The translations under genes and the position numbers were made by a program. From assembly GCA_024663395.1 (NCBI GenBank), contig JANFAH010000012.1, positions 496,001 to 560,000 of the forward strand: a DNA stretch of 64,000 bases, in the 5' to 3' direction. The notes under the pieces were generated by a model that saw only the letters and a list, made by a program, of their open reading frames with translations, was not told the origin of the DNA and made no database searches. This DNA is from Pisolithus tinctorius. Lineage: Eukaryota > Basidiomycota > Agaricomycetes > Boletales > Pisolithaceae. Shown in pieces: positions 21,844-32,812 of the stretch (position 1 is its first letter; each line of letters begins with the position of its first letter).

Positions 21844-22025
21844 GGACCAGTCTCAACTGGCCTTAGTTTCTGTTTCTGTTTTCTATTGGTATCTAGTTTC
21901 CTTTGATCCCTTACTTATTTTGTTTTCTCTTTCTTGTCTTCTCTTACTGTACTATAGAAGACCGAGGCCGGACACCACCCATGACATTCGCAGGGAAAAA
22001 AACTACAAAACCATACGCTACGAAA

Positions 22026-23104
22026 CTACTTGGCTTTGGCCATAGACTCATCCTCCCTGCCAGACTCCTCCTCTTCATCCTTGCCATGGGTTTTCAGCCA
22101 CTCGGCCTCCTCGTGCAGTTCATTGGAGTTGAGCTTGGACAAGCCCGAGTCCGAAGGGGACACTGCCATCCCAAAGCCATAGGACTCGTTGAGCATCGCC
22201 TCGAGTGTGTCAGCAATCCTGCCAGAGTTTTTGGCCACAGCCTCATGGGCCTTGAAGAGGCCCGCCAAGTTATTGGCAATGAGCCCCACAACATTGATGA
22301 GCTGCTCGAGCTTTTCCTCTAAGCCCAAGCAATGCTCAGCACCGGCCTCCCGTGACCCGCTCCCACTGGCCTCGGCTTCATCAAGGTCCAGGACCTCGAC
22401 TGGCCTCGTGCTCATCTTCACCCACTTCTGGTTGCTGGGCCTGGCCTTGGCATTCTCATCATCGACTTCCCACTTTTTGCCCTTGTCAGCCTTCCCAACG
22501 GCCTTGGGACCGGCCTCGACATCCTTCCTGTCCCCAGGCCACCAGCATTTCCCCTTGGACAGGTTGCAGCAGATGCAGGCAACCCATTTCTTGTTGCTGT
22601 CTATGAGGAACTCACAGACGACCTGTGCCCAGGTGCAATGGGTACAGCTAGAGGATGTTAGATGAAGAGAACACGAGTAGTAATAAAAAAAAAAGATACT
22701 CACCCAGGGTCCATTACCACCCGCTTCACTTCACCCCCGGCCTCATCACCCTTGCTGGCCTCGGCCTTGCGATTGTGCTTGGCCTCCTGTCTCTCCTCCT
22801 CTTCGCACGCCTTCTTCTCCTTGGCCTCCCTCTCTGCTCTCTCCACCTTGGCCTTTTCCCACACTATCTTCTCGGCTTTGGCCTTCTCTCTCTCTGCCCT
22901 CTCGGCCTCAAGCTGAGCCTGTTCTTCCCACCAGGCCTGTTCAACTGCCTTTCGTCTCTTTCTCTCCTTTGCCTTCGCCCTCATCACCTCTTCATCATCA
23001 TCGGTGTCGTACCTGATGTCATCATCAGGGACTTGGGCCCAGTCAACAATGACTCAGCCTTCGTTGTTGTTGTTGGTGGTGTCGATCAGTCTGGAGTCAG
23101 ACAT
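22026..23104 (-). pseudogene. antisense spliced gene of the chromovirus (coiled coil + Zn2Cys6-like cluster)
   Basis: Exon 1 (23104-22704) starts MSDSRLIDTTNNNEG, then a TGA, then a long Ala/Glu/Lys/Arg coiled coil (AKAKERKRRKAVEQAWWEEQ and on). The intron is 22703-22648 (GTGAGT...CTCTAG, 56 bp). Exon 2 (22647-22026) begins in a cysteine cluster spaced C-x2-C-x6-C-x12-C-x2-C-x6-C, the spacing of fungal Zn(II)2Cys6 DNA-binding domains. It continues with a Leu-rich segment (LGLEEKLEQLINVVGLIANN) and an acidic tail. It lies between pol and the 3' LTR, opposite in direction. Copy 2 (35494-36580) keeps the intron, cysteines and tail. Its role in the element is unknown. Confidence 0.65.
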
Positions 23105-23242
23105 GATGAAAAGGATGAGAATGAAAGACGCAAAGGGCTTAGCAGGCCACAAGTATCAGTTTTTTCAAACCCAGCCAGTTTTCAGACTCAGCCTACCACT
23201 CTCGCAGGGGTCTCATGGGTTTTCCCCCTAAGAGTGGGATAC

Positions 23243-23373
23243 TGTCATAGTTGTGCCTCGACCCTGTCCAGACTCAGTCTCACACTCACTCAGTCCAGCC
23301 TTGGCCTCAGATGTCCTAGTGCAGTGAGCACTGCTTTGCAGTGCATGTCACTTCGGTTAAGTCCCATCCCTGG
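23243..23373 (+). repeat. truncated 3' LTR of chromovirus copy 1
   Basis: It begins TGTCATAGTTGTGCC after a purine-rich stretch (AAGAGTGGGATAC) that could be the polypurine tract. It follows the 5' LTR with a short internal deletion, then stops at 23373 where the TG...CA element starts. The rest of the LTR is not found after that element. Confidence 0.8.
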
Positions 23374-25186
23374 TATGAGTCAAAGTGAGGTTCAGTGGTG
23401 GAAACCAACCAAAACCAACACAAAAGACAAAAAGAGCGAGTGGTGGTGTGCCTATGTGGTACCTAGATGGTGGGACCTGTTCTTTGAAGGGGTTTTTGCA
23501 AGCTACAACACTCAAAGATGAGTGCTGAGGATTGGGGATGCTTCTGACAAAGAAGGAGCAGGAATGCGATAGGATGCAATAGGGTAGACTGCTGTCAGCC
23601 TACAGAAAGATGGATGACGACTTAATTTGATGTCCTAAGCTGCACTGAGCTCAGGGAGGGCTTGGAGCGAAGTATATTGGTGATAGACAAGGATAAGCGA
23701 AGTAGATGATAGTTAGACCCTTAATAAAGTCTCAACTATCAAAGCTGATGAATGATTTTACTGAGAGATGATAAATTGCGAGCAAGAGGGGCTCTCTGAT
23801 GTCTTCTTCTTTTAGCTATCTAAGTACAGTGATTTATATACAGTACAGGGGCATTGCCTATGGAAAACAAGGTGCAAACACTTGGTAAGTGATTGGTAAC
23901 TGATGAGTAAGGAATGTAAGCGATGGGTAATCATCTTAGAAAGCATTGGTGAGCATTGGTAAGGATAAGTAAGCCACAAGGTGAAGAATCAGTAAGCAAA
24001 GTCAAAAGATTGGTGAGTATTGGCAAATAGGTGAGTCAAGGACAGTCAGAATGTCAAAGTATGAGTCAAGTAATGACAGAAACTGGGAAAGTGCACTGGA
24101 ATCACATTAGGGGGAGGCTGTGCATGTCACATCTTGAAGAGATCTCCATTGGGCCGAAGTGGGATGACAGAGAGGCTGCGCCAATCTGATACTGATACAG
24201 TACATCCAAAAGTGGACAGGGTGAGTCAGATGTCAACAGGGGTCAAGCTTTGGGGGTCTGTGGGGTGACAGGAGCATAGGGGATCGCAACTTTCCCCCCC
24301 AAACCATCCTCTCAGTGAAGCAGATAAAAACTTCATGAATGAGGCTCTGATGGAAGAGAGGATGAAGTGGGAGCATCTTCTGCTGTATCTTGCAATAAGG
24401 AGGCAAGATGTGTATCATACTTGTCATGGATGTGATCAGGGAGAGTTGAGAACAGTAGATTATACTGTAGCTGTCGCAATTTTGGGAGAATGACGGACGA
24501 GACTGGTATGAAGACATTGCAGGGAGCAGGGAGGAAGAATCCATATGCTTCCTGGACTGGAGAGACTGAAATGACCACATAAGACCTTTCCAAGCGAATG
24601 ACAGACCTGAGGCGACCAAAGGACATCCTCCTAGAGGTCATACTGACAAAAAGAAAGCGCTGTCCAAGCTGGATGGGCTGAGAGGGGGCAGACGAGGATG
24701 GGATGTACCAGGACGCTTCAGGACGGAAGCTGGTAGGAACTCCTGATAGATATACATAGCCATGGTCCCTAGCAAAGGGGACAAGTGAAATGATTGATGT
24801 GGAGGTGGCCATATCAGAAGAATTAGCGAAATGAGTGTCTTTTGGAGGGAGTGCTGTAGAAAGGTGTGGAGTGTGCAAATCCTTTCCAATTTTGGAAGGT
24901 AGGATCATGTGGCTGAGCACTACAAGCGAGTGTGGGAATGGTTTCGGTATCTGCAGAACTGGCGGAGATATGTCAAAAACTGGAATGCTGTACACAGGCG
25001 CTTAAGAATTTTGACCAGCACTTAACTCGCTCCCTTCTTTTTTCTTTGGCATTGACGACTCATTCTTGTGCAAGGGATGACTGCTGACATTTCTGGCTGT
25101 CCTTCATCGCATGAGAGCTATGGTCTTCATCTCCATTCATCAGCTGTATCCATGTCCACCTCACCAAACACCTTTGGTGTGTGACA
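23374..25186 (-). mobile_element. TG...CA element with conserved ORF, copy 2
   Basis: 1,813 bp, opposite orientation to copy 1 and without the tRNA-bearing insertion. Its 3' end (TGACTCATA on the minus strand) abuts the truncated chromovirus LTR. Its 5' end (TGTCACACACC) abuts the 161-bp satellite. Flanks (CCTGG and GCAGG) do not form a direct TSD, so the junctions may be rearranged. Confidence 0.8.
24333..24902 (-). CDS. conserved unknown ORF of the TG...CA element, copy 2
   Basis: Same protein as at 15999-16574, starting MILPSKIGKD and ending in EPHS-stop with no internal stop. It differs by scattered substitutions (for example SGVPTSFRPE for PGVPTSFCPE). An intact frame in two CpG-rich copies suggests either recent activity or selection while active. 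Function unknown. Confidence 0.55.
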   Translation of the reverse strand, partial: LPSKIGKDLHTPHLSTALPPKDTHFANSSDMATSTSIISLVPFARDHGYVYLSGVPTSFRPEASWYIPSSSAPSQPIQLGQRFLFVSMTSRRMSFGRLRSVIRLERSYVVISVSPVQEAYGFFLPAPCNVFIPVSSVILPKLRQLQYNLLFSTLPDHIHDKYDTHLASLLQDTAEDAPTSSSLPSEPHS

Positions 25187-26501
25187 GCAGGTGCTGAGGA
25201 TACCTCATCCGCTCAATACAGATGGGCAAAAGGCTGGCAATAGTCTAATTAATGGGACATACATCTGGCATGCAGCTTATGAGGTCTGGGACACTCAAAT
25301 CAGCTCTGATTCATGCCAGAATGGTGTCGATGGAAAGCCACTGTTCAGCGGGTGCTGGGGATACCACATCCGCTCAATACAGATGGGTGGAAGGCTGGCA
25401 ATAGTATGATTAATGCCAAATACACCAAGGGTGCAGCTTGTGAGATATGGGTCACTCAAATCAGCTGCAATTCATGCCTGAATGGTGTCCATGGAAAGCC
25501 ACTGTTGGGTGGGTGCCAAGGATACCTCATCTGCCCAATACAGATGGGCGGAAGGCTGGAAATAGTCTAATTAATGGGACATACATCCCAGGTGCAGCTT
25601 GTGAGGTCTGGGTCACTCAAATCAGCTCTGATTCATGCCAGAATGGTGTCCATGGAAAGCCGCTGTTCAGCGGGTGCTGGGGATACCTCATCTGCTCAAT
25701 GCAGATGGGCAGAAGGCTGGCAATAGTCTAATTAATGGGACATACATCCCAGGTGCAGCTTGTGAGGTCTGGGTCACTCAAATCAGCGCTGATTCATGCC
25801 AGAATGGTTTCCATGGAAAGCTGCTGTTGAGCAGGTGCTGAGGATACCTCATCTGCTCAATACAGATGTGCAGAAGGCTGGCAATAGTGTGATTAATGGG
25901 ACATACACCCCAGGTGCAGCTTGTGAGGTCAGGGTCACTCAAATCAGCTTCAATTCATGCCAGCATGGTGTCCATGCAAAGCCACTGTTGAGGGGGTGCC
26001 AGGGATGCCCCATCCACTCAATGCAGATGGGCGGATGGCTGGCAATAGTGTGATTAATGCCAAATACACCAAGGGGGCAGCTTGTGAGGTCTGGGTCACT
26101 CAAATCAGCTCCAATTCATGCCAGAATGGTTTCCATGGAAAGCCACTGTTGAGCGGGTGCCAGGGATGCTGCATCCGCTCAATACAGATGGATGGATGGC
26201 TGGCAATAGTCTGATTAATGCTAAATACACCAAGGGTGCAGCTTGTGATGTCTGGGTCACTCAAATTAGCTCCAATTCATTCCAGAATGGTGTCCATGGC
26301 AAGCCAATATTGAGGGGGTGCTGGGGATGCCACATCCACCCAATGTGGATGGGCCAATGGCTGGCAATAGTCCGATTAATGCCAAATACATCCAGACTGC
26401 AGCTTGTGAGATCTGGGTCACTCAAATCATCTCCAATTCATGCCAGCATGGTGTCCATTCAAAGCCACTGTTCAGTGGGTGCCAGGGATACCACATCCAT
26501 T
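25187..26501. repeat. satellite array, 161 bp unit, about 8 copies
   Basis: Landmarks such as CCAGAATGGTGTCCATGGAA recur every 161 bases (about 25313, 25474, 25635, 25796, 25957, 26118, 26279, 26440). Units differ by a few substitutions. Because 161 is not a multiple of three, open frames hop from unit to unit; they are not genes. Confidence 0.9.
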
Positions 26502-27445
26502 AGTGACAGGCCTGTCTTTATGTTTCAACAGGGTACATCTTACTGTGGCTGGGCCTGCCCATATGCTGTGATAATATAAATAATACTACTGAAGGGCCTG
26601 TCCATATGTTGCGACGCTATACATGAGATTACTGATGGGCCCGTCTTTATGTTTCATCCTAGCTACATCTTGCTGTGGATGGGCCTGCCCATATGTTGTG
26701 ACAATATCAATTATACTACTGAAGGGCCTGTCCATATCTTGTGATGCTATACATGACATTACTGACAGGCCCGTCTTCATGTTTCATCAGAGGTACATCT
26801 TACTGTGGACAGGCCTGTCCATATGTTGTGAAAATATAAATAATATTACTGAAGGGCCCGTCCATATGTTGTGACTCTATTCAATAATACTAGTGATGCA
26901 CCCATCTTTATGTTTTGACAGGGTACATCTTACTGGGGCCAGGCCCCCCCATATGTTGTGACAATATAAATAATACTACTGAAGGGCCCATCTTTATGTT
27001 TCATCAGAGGTACATCTTACTGTGGACAGGCCCATCCATATGTTGCAACAATATAAATAATACTACTGAAGGGCCCGCCCTTATGTTGTGACTCTATTAA
27101 ATGATATTAATGACAGGCCTGTCTTTATGTTTCAACAGTGGTACATCTTGCTATTGACAGGCCCGCCTTGATGTTGCAACAGGGGTGTAACCTACCAGGA
27201 TGGGCCCCCGCATGTCTTACAGCAGCTCAATATTCTTAATTGGTCATGGGCCTGTCTAAATGTTTCAACATCCTTACACACCACAGGCCCTCCCATATGT
27301 TGTGGTAATGCACTTACGGGCCTGTACATATGTTGCTCACACTTTAGTCCCTCAGGCCTGTCCATGTGTACTGGCTAATCTATTTAGGTGGGCCCATCTC
27401 AGGGTCTATATAAGTGTTGGTGTTTTGGCGCACAGGCTGCCCATG
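26502..27445. repeat. second satellite array, ~130 bp higher-order unit
   Basis: GTCTTTATGTTTCA-type landmarks recur near 26516, 26645, 26775, 26909, 26990 and 27120, with GGGCCTGTCCATATGTTGTG in between. One interval is shortened to about 81 bp. Units become more diverged toward 27445, where the gag remnant begins. Confidence 0.75.
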
Positions 27446-28394
27446 TGTTGTGACTAAATGGACTACATGAGGTCAGTGACGAGGCCAATTCAGCCCCACG
27501 CACACAACTACTCTCCTCTGGTTGTGTGTGCACGACGGATGGAGGCTGCCATACTAAGGAATACTCGGGCTGGCTCGTCAGGGAGGCCCAGTTGTCCAGG
27601 CAATCTCGCAGAGTCTGTCTGGCCACCTCACACAGGATTTCCTGTCCAGTAGGTAGTACAATGCAACTGTTTACAAGGCAACACCTTCCTGCAGCTAAAT
27701 ATGACTTGTACAAATGGCACCTCACATGTATATGACCCAAAAGTTCACAGAAGAAGCAGAATGAGTATGAACAGTGGGGTGGGTGGTTGTCTGGGCTGTG
27801 TGGTGGCTGCATGCATGAGTTGTCGACCCTCGAATGCTTCCAGAGGCCATTCCCAAGTGCGAGAATCTGTTTTGCTGCACCTATGATACTACCCACAGTA
27901 AGCGCTTCATCTGGTGAGTTGCTGTGACACTCGAGGAGCTTGTGTCTGAACTCAGGTGGGAACCCAAAATAAAACATCTCAGGTAGATGAGATGTTGACC
28001 CTTTCTGCTTTTTGAGAGACAGCTGATAATGACAGAAACTGCGAAAATACTCGCCCAGAGAAGACAATGAGATGACCTCCAAGTGCACAAATGCATTTCT
28101 CAGTCTGAAGAAGCGATTCTTACTGGACTCCTCCAGCTCTGGGTACAGCTGGCCCACTTCTGAGGTAAAAGATGTCCAATCTCCACCACTCTCCTCCACA
28201 AAATGTGACCAGAGGTCAGCTGACTCAAAAGGCACATATTTGAGTGCGAGTTTGATGTGCCTGAGCCCATCCAAGAGCCCGTATCCATCACAGGAGTTGC
28301 TTATGTCATCAAAATAACTTCGAAGGTCCTTGGGGCACCCAGAGAAGCTCGGAGCTTCGGGAGAGCCTTGACATGGAATTTTAAGGCTGAGCAT
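27399..28394 (-). pseudogene. gag: gag fragment of a second gypsy-like element
   Basis: I start at MLSLKIPCQGS (28394) because the open frame upstream runs through the leader and LTR. The gag core has FSGCPKDLRSYFDDISNS, LKYVPFESADLWSHF, WTSFTSEVGQLYPELEES and LGEYFRSFCHYQ. A zinc-knuckle-like CFFCELLGHIHVRC is followed by a typical spacer (YLAAGRCCLVNSCIVLPTG). The end at 27399 overlaps the satellite, so protease and pol are absent. The related gag at 49766-50794 sits in the same position behind the same type of primer-binding site. Confidence 0.7.
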
Positions 28395-28599
28395 GATGTC
28401 AGGGGGTAATACGAGTGTGAACAGTTGATATGTGAATGCGTGCGAGCAAGAAAATGCGAATATGCGACTAATGTGACTGCAAACACAAGGCTGAGAGGCA
28501 AAACCTGCTAAACCGAGCCTGAAAAATGCGAAAATGAAGCCAGGAACTGGAAAAACAAGTGTGAGTGGGTTGGGAAGGGGTGCCAGGCTAAGACAGAAG

Positions 28600-28618
28600 C
28601 CCCTCGCAGTGGGCACCA
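28600..28618 (-). promoter_or_regulatory. primer-binding site of the second gypsy-like element
   Basis: On the minus strand TGGTGCCCACTGCGAGGGG starts two bases after the LTR end. It begins with TGG, as expected for pairing with a tRNA 3' CCA. A diverged equivalent lies at 49473-49491. Confidence 0.65.
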
Positions 28619-28620
28619 GA

Positions 28621-28949
28621 TGTGAGGAAATATAAAAGACTGCATTGAGGATGGAGTACCAGAATCTGAGAGGGAGTGAGTAAGACCAAAGGGCTCCTAT
28701 AGCCTGAGCAAGGGAAAGAAGGGATAGGGAACTGTCTAGGGCTGTCTGGGGCAGTCTTTCTCTTGTTCTCATCTATTGGTAAAAACTTACAGTACAAAGA
28801 AACTGTAAGTAAGTGCTGACTAAGCACATGAAAAGCGAACTATGGTACTCAAGTGTAGTACCCACAACAGTAAGTAAAGAAACCATAAAACAAATAAAAT
28901 AGAAATTAATACCCAATCCCATAGTAAGGAGATCTCTCTCCTTACAACA
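28621..28949 (-). repeat. 5' LTR of the second gypsy-like element
   Basis: 329 bp from TGTTGTAAGG to TTCCTCACA on the minus strand, ending two bases before the primer-binding site. It begins inside the copia reverse-transcriptase frame (after AAMKHI), so this element inserted into the copia copy. The downstream copia RNase H is not found in the window. Confidence 0.65.
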
Positions 28950-31900
28950 GTATGTGTTTCATTGCAGCAAATTCAGCACCAGTGGAGGGTGACTGACTGG
29001 AATTGAGCTTCATGCTAGGCTCCATGGGGTTTGATACTGGCTTCAGTTCATTGAAACCAAAATGATGAATAATTGACTTGATGTAGGGATGTTGGCACAA
29101 TGATATGGTGCAATCATCTCTGTTCCTCATCACCTCTATCCCAAGTAACCAGTGAAGCTCGCTGAGGTCAGTGATCTCAACATGTTTTCTGATGTCCTTC
29201 TTAAACTCCTTGATTTCGCTCAGAAGCATGGCAGCAATGGTGCAGTTGTCAACATGTATGACGATGATCATGAGCTCACTGGTGCTGTGATGTTGGAAAT
29301 ATATGGCTTGGTCAATGGAACATTGGGTGAACTTTAACTCATCTACTAATATTTTGACTAGCCTCTGGTACCAGCGATGACCACTTTGCTTTAGGCCATA
29401 CAGAGTCTTGCAAAGGTGACAGACTTTGCACAGGTGATTGGCAGATTTGAATCTAGGGGGCTGGTGCATATAGATGACCTCGTCATCGGTGAGTGTTCCC
29501 TTTAGATAGGCTCCTTTTATATCAATCTGATGAAGTTCTAGATTGGAGCAAGCAGCCATCACGAGTATGATGTGGATGGATGCAAGGGTTGCTACAGGTG
29601 CAAAAGCGTCAAAGTAATTGATCCCATCAACCTGCAAGAAACCTTGGGCTACAAGCCTGGCCTTGTATTGTGCAACGTTTCCAGCAGTGTCTTTCTTAGC
29701 ACAGAAAACCCATTTGGAACCTATGATGTTGGCACCAGGGGGTAAGTCAACAAGTTCCCAGGTGCCTGCCTCCTTTAGTGTATTTAACTCTTCTCTAATC
29801 CCTTCTTCCCATTGTGGCCAATTGGGGTGATGACAAGCTTCAGCTAGTGAGCTGGGCTCAAGGACTTCTGTCTCAGCAGTGACCTTGTCCATAGCCATAG
29901 CAAGGTCAATGTGACATAAGTCATCATCCAAATCTTCAATGATAGATGCAAGTAGGGCAGCGGCCTCTTCCTCCCCTTCAAGCCTGGTGGGGTTGGAACA
30001 TTCTTTGACAATGGTAGGTAGCTGAACTCCCTTTGGTATCTCTGGTGTGCCATGACAGTGGATACTTCCTTTGCCAGTGAGGATTTCCACAAGACACTGG
30101 CTAGGCTTTTGGATTTGCTTTGTGACAGGTGGTTTGGCTGGAAGCGATGGAGGCATGGATTGAGCTGGGGTGACTAGTGGAGGTGATGGGGCTACGACAG
30201 TCTCTGTGACAGGAGCTGTAGATGTTAGCATCGCATTCAGTAAGTAGATCTCAGCTGAGGAGGAGTTCCAGTAGACATTCCTTTTGATGGTTACAGACTT
30301 CTTTTCTGGCCAGTATATGCGACAGCTGTTTGGGGTGTTGTCATCAATTCCAACCCATCAGCCCTCCATGACATGTCCTCCAAGCTTGGTTCCTCCCTTG
30401 GTATGTACCCAGATGCTTGAGCCCCATACACAGGCTCGACTGAGATCTGGTTTCTTTCCAGTCATGGCTTCAAGGGGTGTTCTGCTGTCAAGCACCTTGG
30501 TAGGTGTTCTATTCCTTAGCCAGATGGCATGGCATACTGCTTCACCCCAAAGGGAGCAAGGCAAGCTGCTCTCATGCAACATAGCATGGACTTTCTCCAA
30601 TAGGGTGTGGTTTAGTCATTCAGCAATCCCATTATGCTGTGGGGTGTTGTGCATGGTAAGTTTCTGCTTCATACTGGCTGCCTTTAAGTATATCATGAAT
30701 TCCTTCCCTAGGTACTTGCCACCTCAATCAGAGGGGAGGACTTTTATGTGAGCATCATGTTGGGTGTGACATACAGCTTCAAACTCTTTGGAGGCAGTGA
30801 AGGCCTTGCTCTTCTGGCAAAGAAGGTGGATGTAGGTAAGTTGTGTCTTATTGTCAGTGAAGGTGATGTAGTAATGTCATCCACTGAGTGTTTCCACAGG
30901 TGCAGGTCCCCAGAGGTCAGTGTGTACCTCTCCTGCGAACTCTTGGGCTCACTCTCTGGTGCATTCCTTCACAACAGGTTTCCTTGTTGCCTTCGCATAT
31001 ATGCAGGCTTCACAGAAGGTTGTTTCATCTTTGGACAAGTTGAACTTCAGACCTGACACAAGTCCCTTTTCAGCTAGGTGATGCATGATGGATGGGGAGA
31101 TATGTCCCATCCTATGGTGGAGTTCCATCATGGTGACCATTTCAGCTGCTGCATTAATGCTGTTGCAATTGTTGTTGTGGACGATGCAATAGAGTCTGGC
31201 CTTAGACTTGGGAATGCAGCCAACAACATCATTGGTAGAGTCTCTGATGGTGCAGGTGCCTTCAGTGAAGGTTATGGAATAGCCTAGCTGGTCAAGGTGA
31301 CCAATGGACATGAGGGTGTATCCAACCTCTGGTGAGTACAACACTTTGGTGAGTTGCAGTTTTGTCACATCGTACCTGTTTGGCACCTTGATGACCAATT
31401 CTCCCATAGCTGTAGCGCTGAAAAGCTGTTTGTTGGCAGCCAAGAATGAACTGGGTGGTATCATCATTAGACTCTTGAACTTCTCCTTGTAAGGGGAGAT
31501 GTGTCGAGTGGATCCAGAGTTGTAGAGTTCAACAGTAGGCACACTGATAGGGCCATCATTTACAAGGTTTGCAGATTCTGGGGAGGTGTTAGTGGGTTGG
31601 GTGGGGTTTGTAGTGTCATCTTGGGGTAAGTCCTCCTCATCTGCATCCTCCATTTTGCTGAACCAGTCATCATCAGTAATGATGAAGCAGTGTTGATCAT
31701 TGTTGTCATCGTCTGATGACATGCTTAATAGTTCAGGGAGCAGGACTTCATCATCAAGTCCTCCCAGGGCAAGCACTGAGAAGGCACCCTCTTCTTTGGA
31801 GTCAAGCATTACAGCATGTGTGGATCCATTTGCTGTGGTAAGTTGCATTTCTTTCTTAGTTTTGTCTGGGTTTGGACACTGTGCTTTGTAGTGTTCCCTT

Positions 31901-32733
31901 GACCCACAGTTCCAGCATGGTCCTCACAGGCGAGCATGCCCTCTCGAACTCCCCCCTTGTCCACCATTTCTGCCATTTCCTTGCCCCTGACTGGAGTAGT
32001 TCCTGGGGGTCAAAGCTAAGGCCTCGTCGCCATCACAGGCCTTTTGTTTTGATTGTAAGTTTCGAGTCTCTTTACAGCCTTGCCATTCTGACTCTTCAAT
32101 GATCAGAGAGATGAAGATGTCAGGGTCAATGGTTTGTGTTGGACTGTACAGATGGGCTGTTGCTAGCTGTCCAGATGTGAAGCTAGCAAGGTACTTAGGC
32201 AGCAACTGGATGATGGTTGAGTGGTAATCCTTTTCTTTGATCTGTACACTGATGGCAGCTAACTCATCTCTCTTTGTATGCAGATCATCCAAGAACTGGC
32301 AGATGTCACCATTGACAGGGCGCTGCAAGTTCAAAAACTTGGTGCAAAGGTCAGTCTGTGTGTAAGTACCCTTTTCCATGTACTCATGAACAATCTCATT
32401 GCACATAGCCACAACACTATTAAGGCTATGCACCTGGAGGGCAGTGGAATCGGGGATCTGTTGAGTAAGTAAATGTTTTGCCATATTTTCGCTTTTCTGC
32501 CACTTAGCAAGTTCATCAGCATCTGGAGGGACTACAGTTACAAATCCATCTTGATCGGTGGAGGTTGTGCTGACAGGGGAAGGGGAGGTGCCATCAAAAT
32601 GGGACCACAGTTCCTTAGCTTCGATGGCGGTCTGGAAGTGAAGGGAAAAGATCACCCAGTTCGCACCTTTGATGTCAAGCTTCAGAATGTTGCCTGGGAG
32701 GGTGTCAGTGGTGACAGGGATAGCAGTAGTCAT
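28950..32733 (-). pseudogene. Ty1/copia gag-pol, truncated before RNase H
   Basis: Gag begins MTTAIPVTTDTLPGN (32733) and includes LWSHFDGTSP and a copia-type gag core. A stop at about 31924 is followed by the knuckle CWNCGSREHYKAQCP. The protease site reads LYNSGSTRHISPY, where D-S-G is expected, so the catalytic Asp has become Asn. GAG_pre-integrase: HHRMGHISPSIMHHLAEKGL...CEAC. Integrase pieces (30245-30960) include HNTPQHNGIAE. Reverse transcriptase: LVDLPPGANIIGSKWVFCAK, ARLVAQGFLQVDGINYFDAF and VIHVDNCT in place of YVDD. The frame ends after AEFAAMKHI where an LTR was inserted. Stops, frameshifts and two lost catalytic positions make it inactive. Confidence 0.85.
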
Positions 32734-32812
32734 TTTGAGGGGTAATTGAGAACTGGTTTGGCAGTGAGAATATTGAAACAAAAAGTGAGATGTTTGTGGG
32801 CTGTTTAGAGCA

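Larger units (their letters stand above)
14204..23373 (+). mobile_element. Ty3/gypsy chromovirus, copy 1 (nested, 3' truncated)
   Basis: The order is 5' LTR (14204-14715), gag with nested insertion, gag-pol frameshift site, pol with protease, reverse transcriptase, RNase H, integrase and chromodomain, an antisense gene, and a truncated 3' LTR (23243-23373). The chromodomain places it among chromoviruses. CpG is frequent, unlike copy 2 at 34849-43142. Several stops and one frameshift make it defective. The 3' LTR ends where the TG...CA element begins at 23374, so no TSD is available. Confidence 0.9.

Noticed and set aside
22655..23521. 288-codon Leu-rich plus-strand frame
   Set aside because: It is antisense to the Ala/Glu/Lys coiled coil of the spliced minus-strand gene and crosses the 3' LTR into another element; not a membrane protein.
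25191..26579. Overlapping frames of 60-153 codons in the 161-bp array
   Set aside because: They are by-products of a tandem repeat whose unit is not a multiple of three.
26502..27445. CRISPR-like array
   Set aside because: Units are long, diverged and without constant-length spacers, and the genome is eukaryotic.
28395..28772. N-terminal extension of the 457-codon gag frame
   Set aside because: It reads through the leader, primer-binding site and LTR; the gag-like sequence begins at the ATG at 28394.
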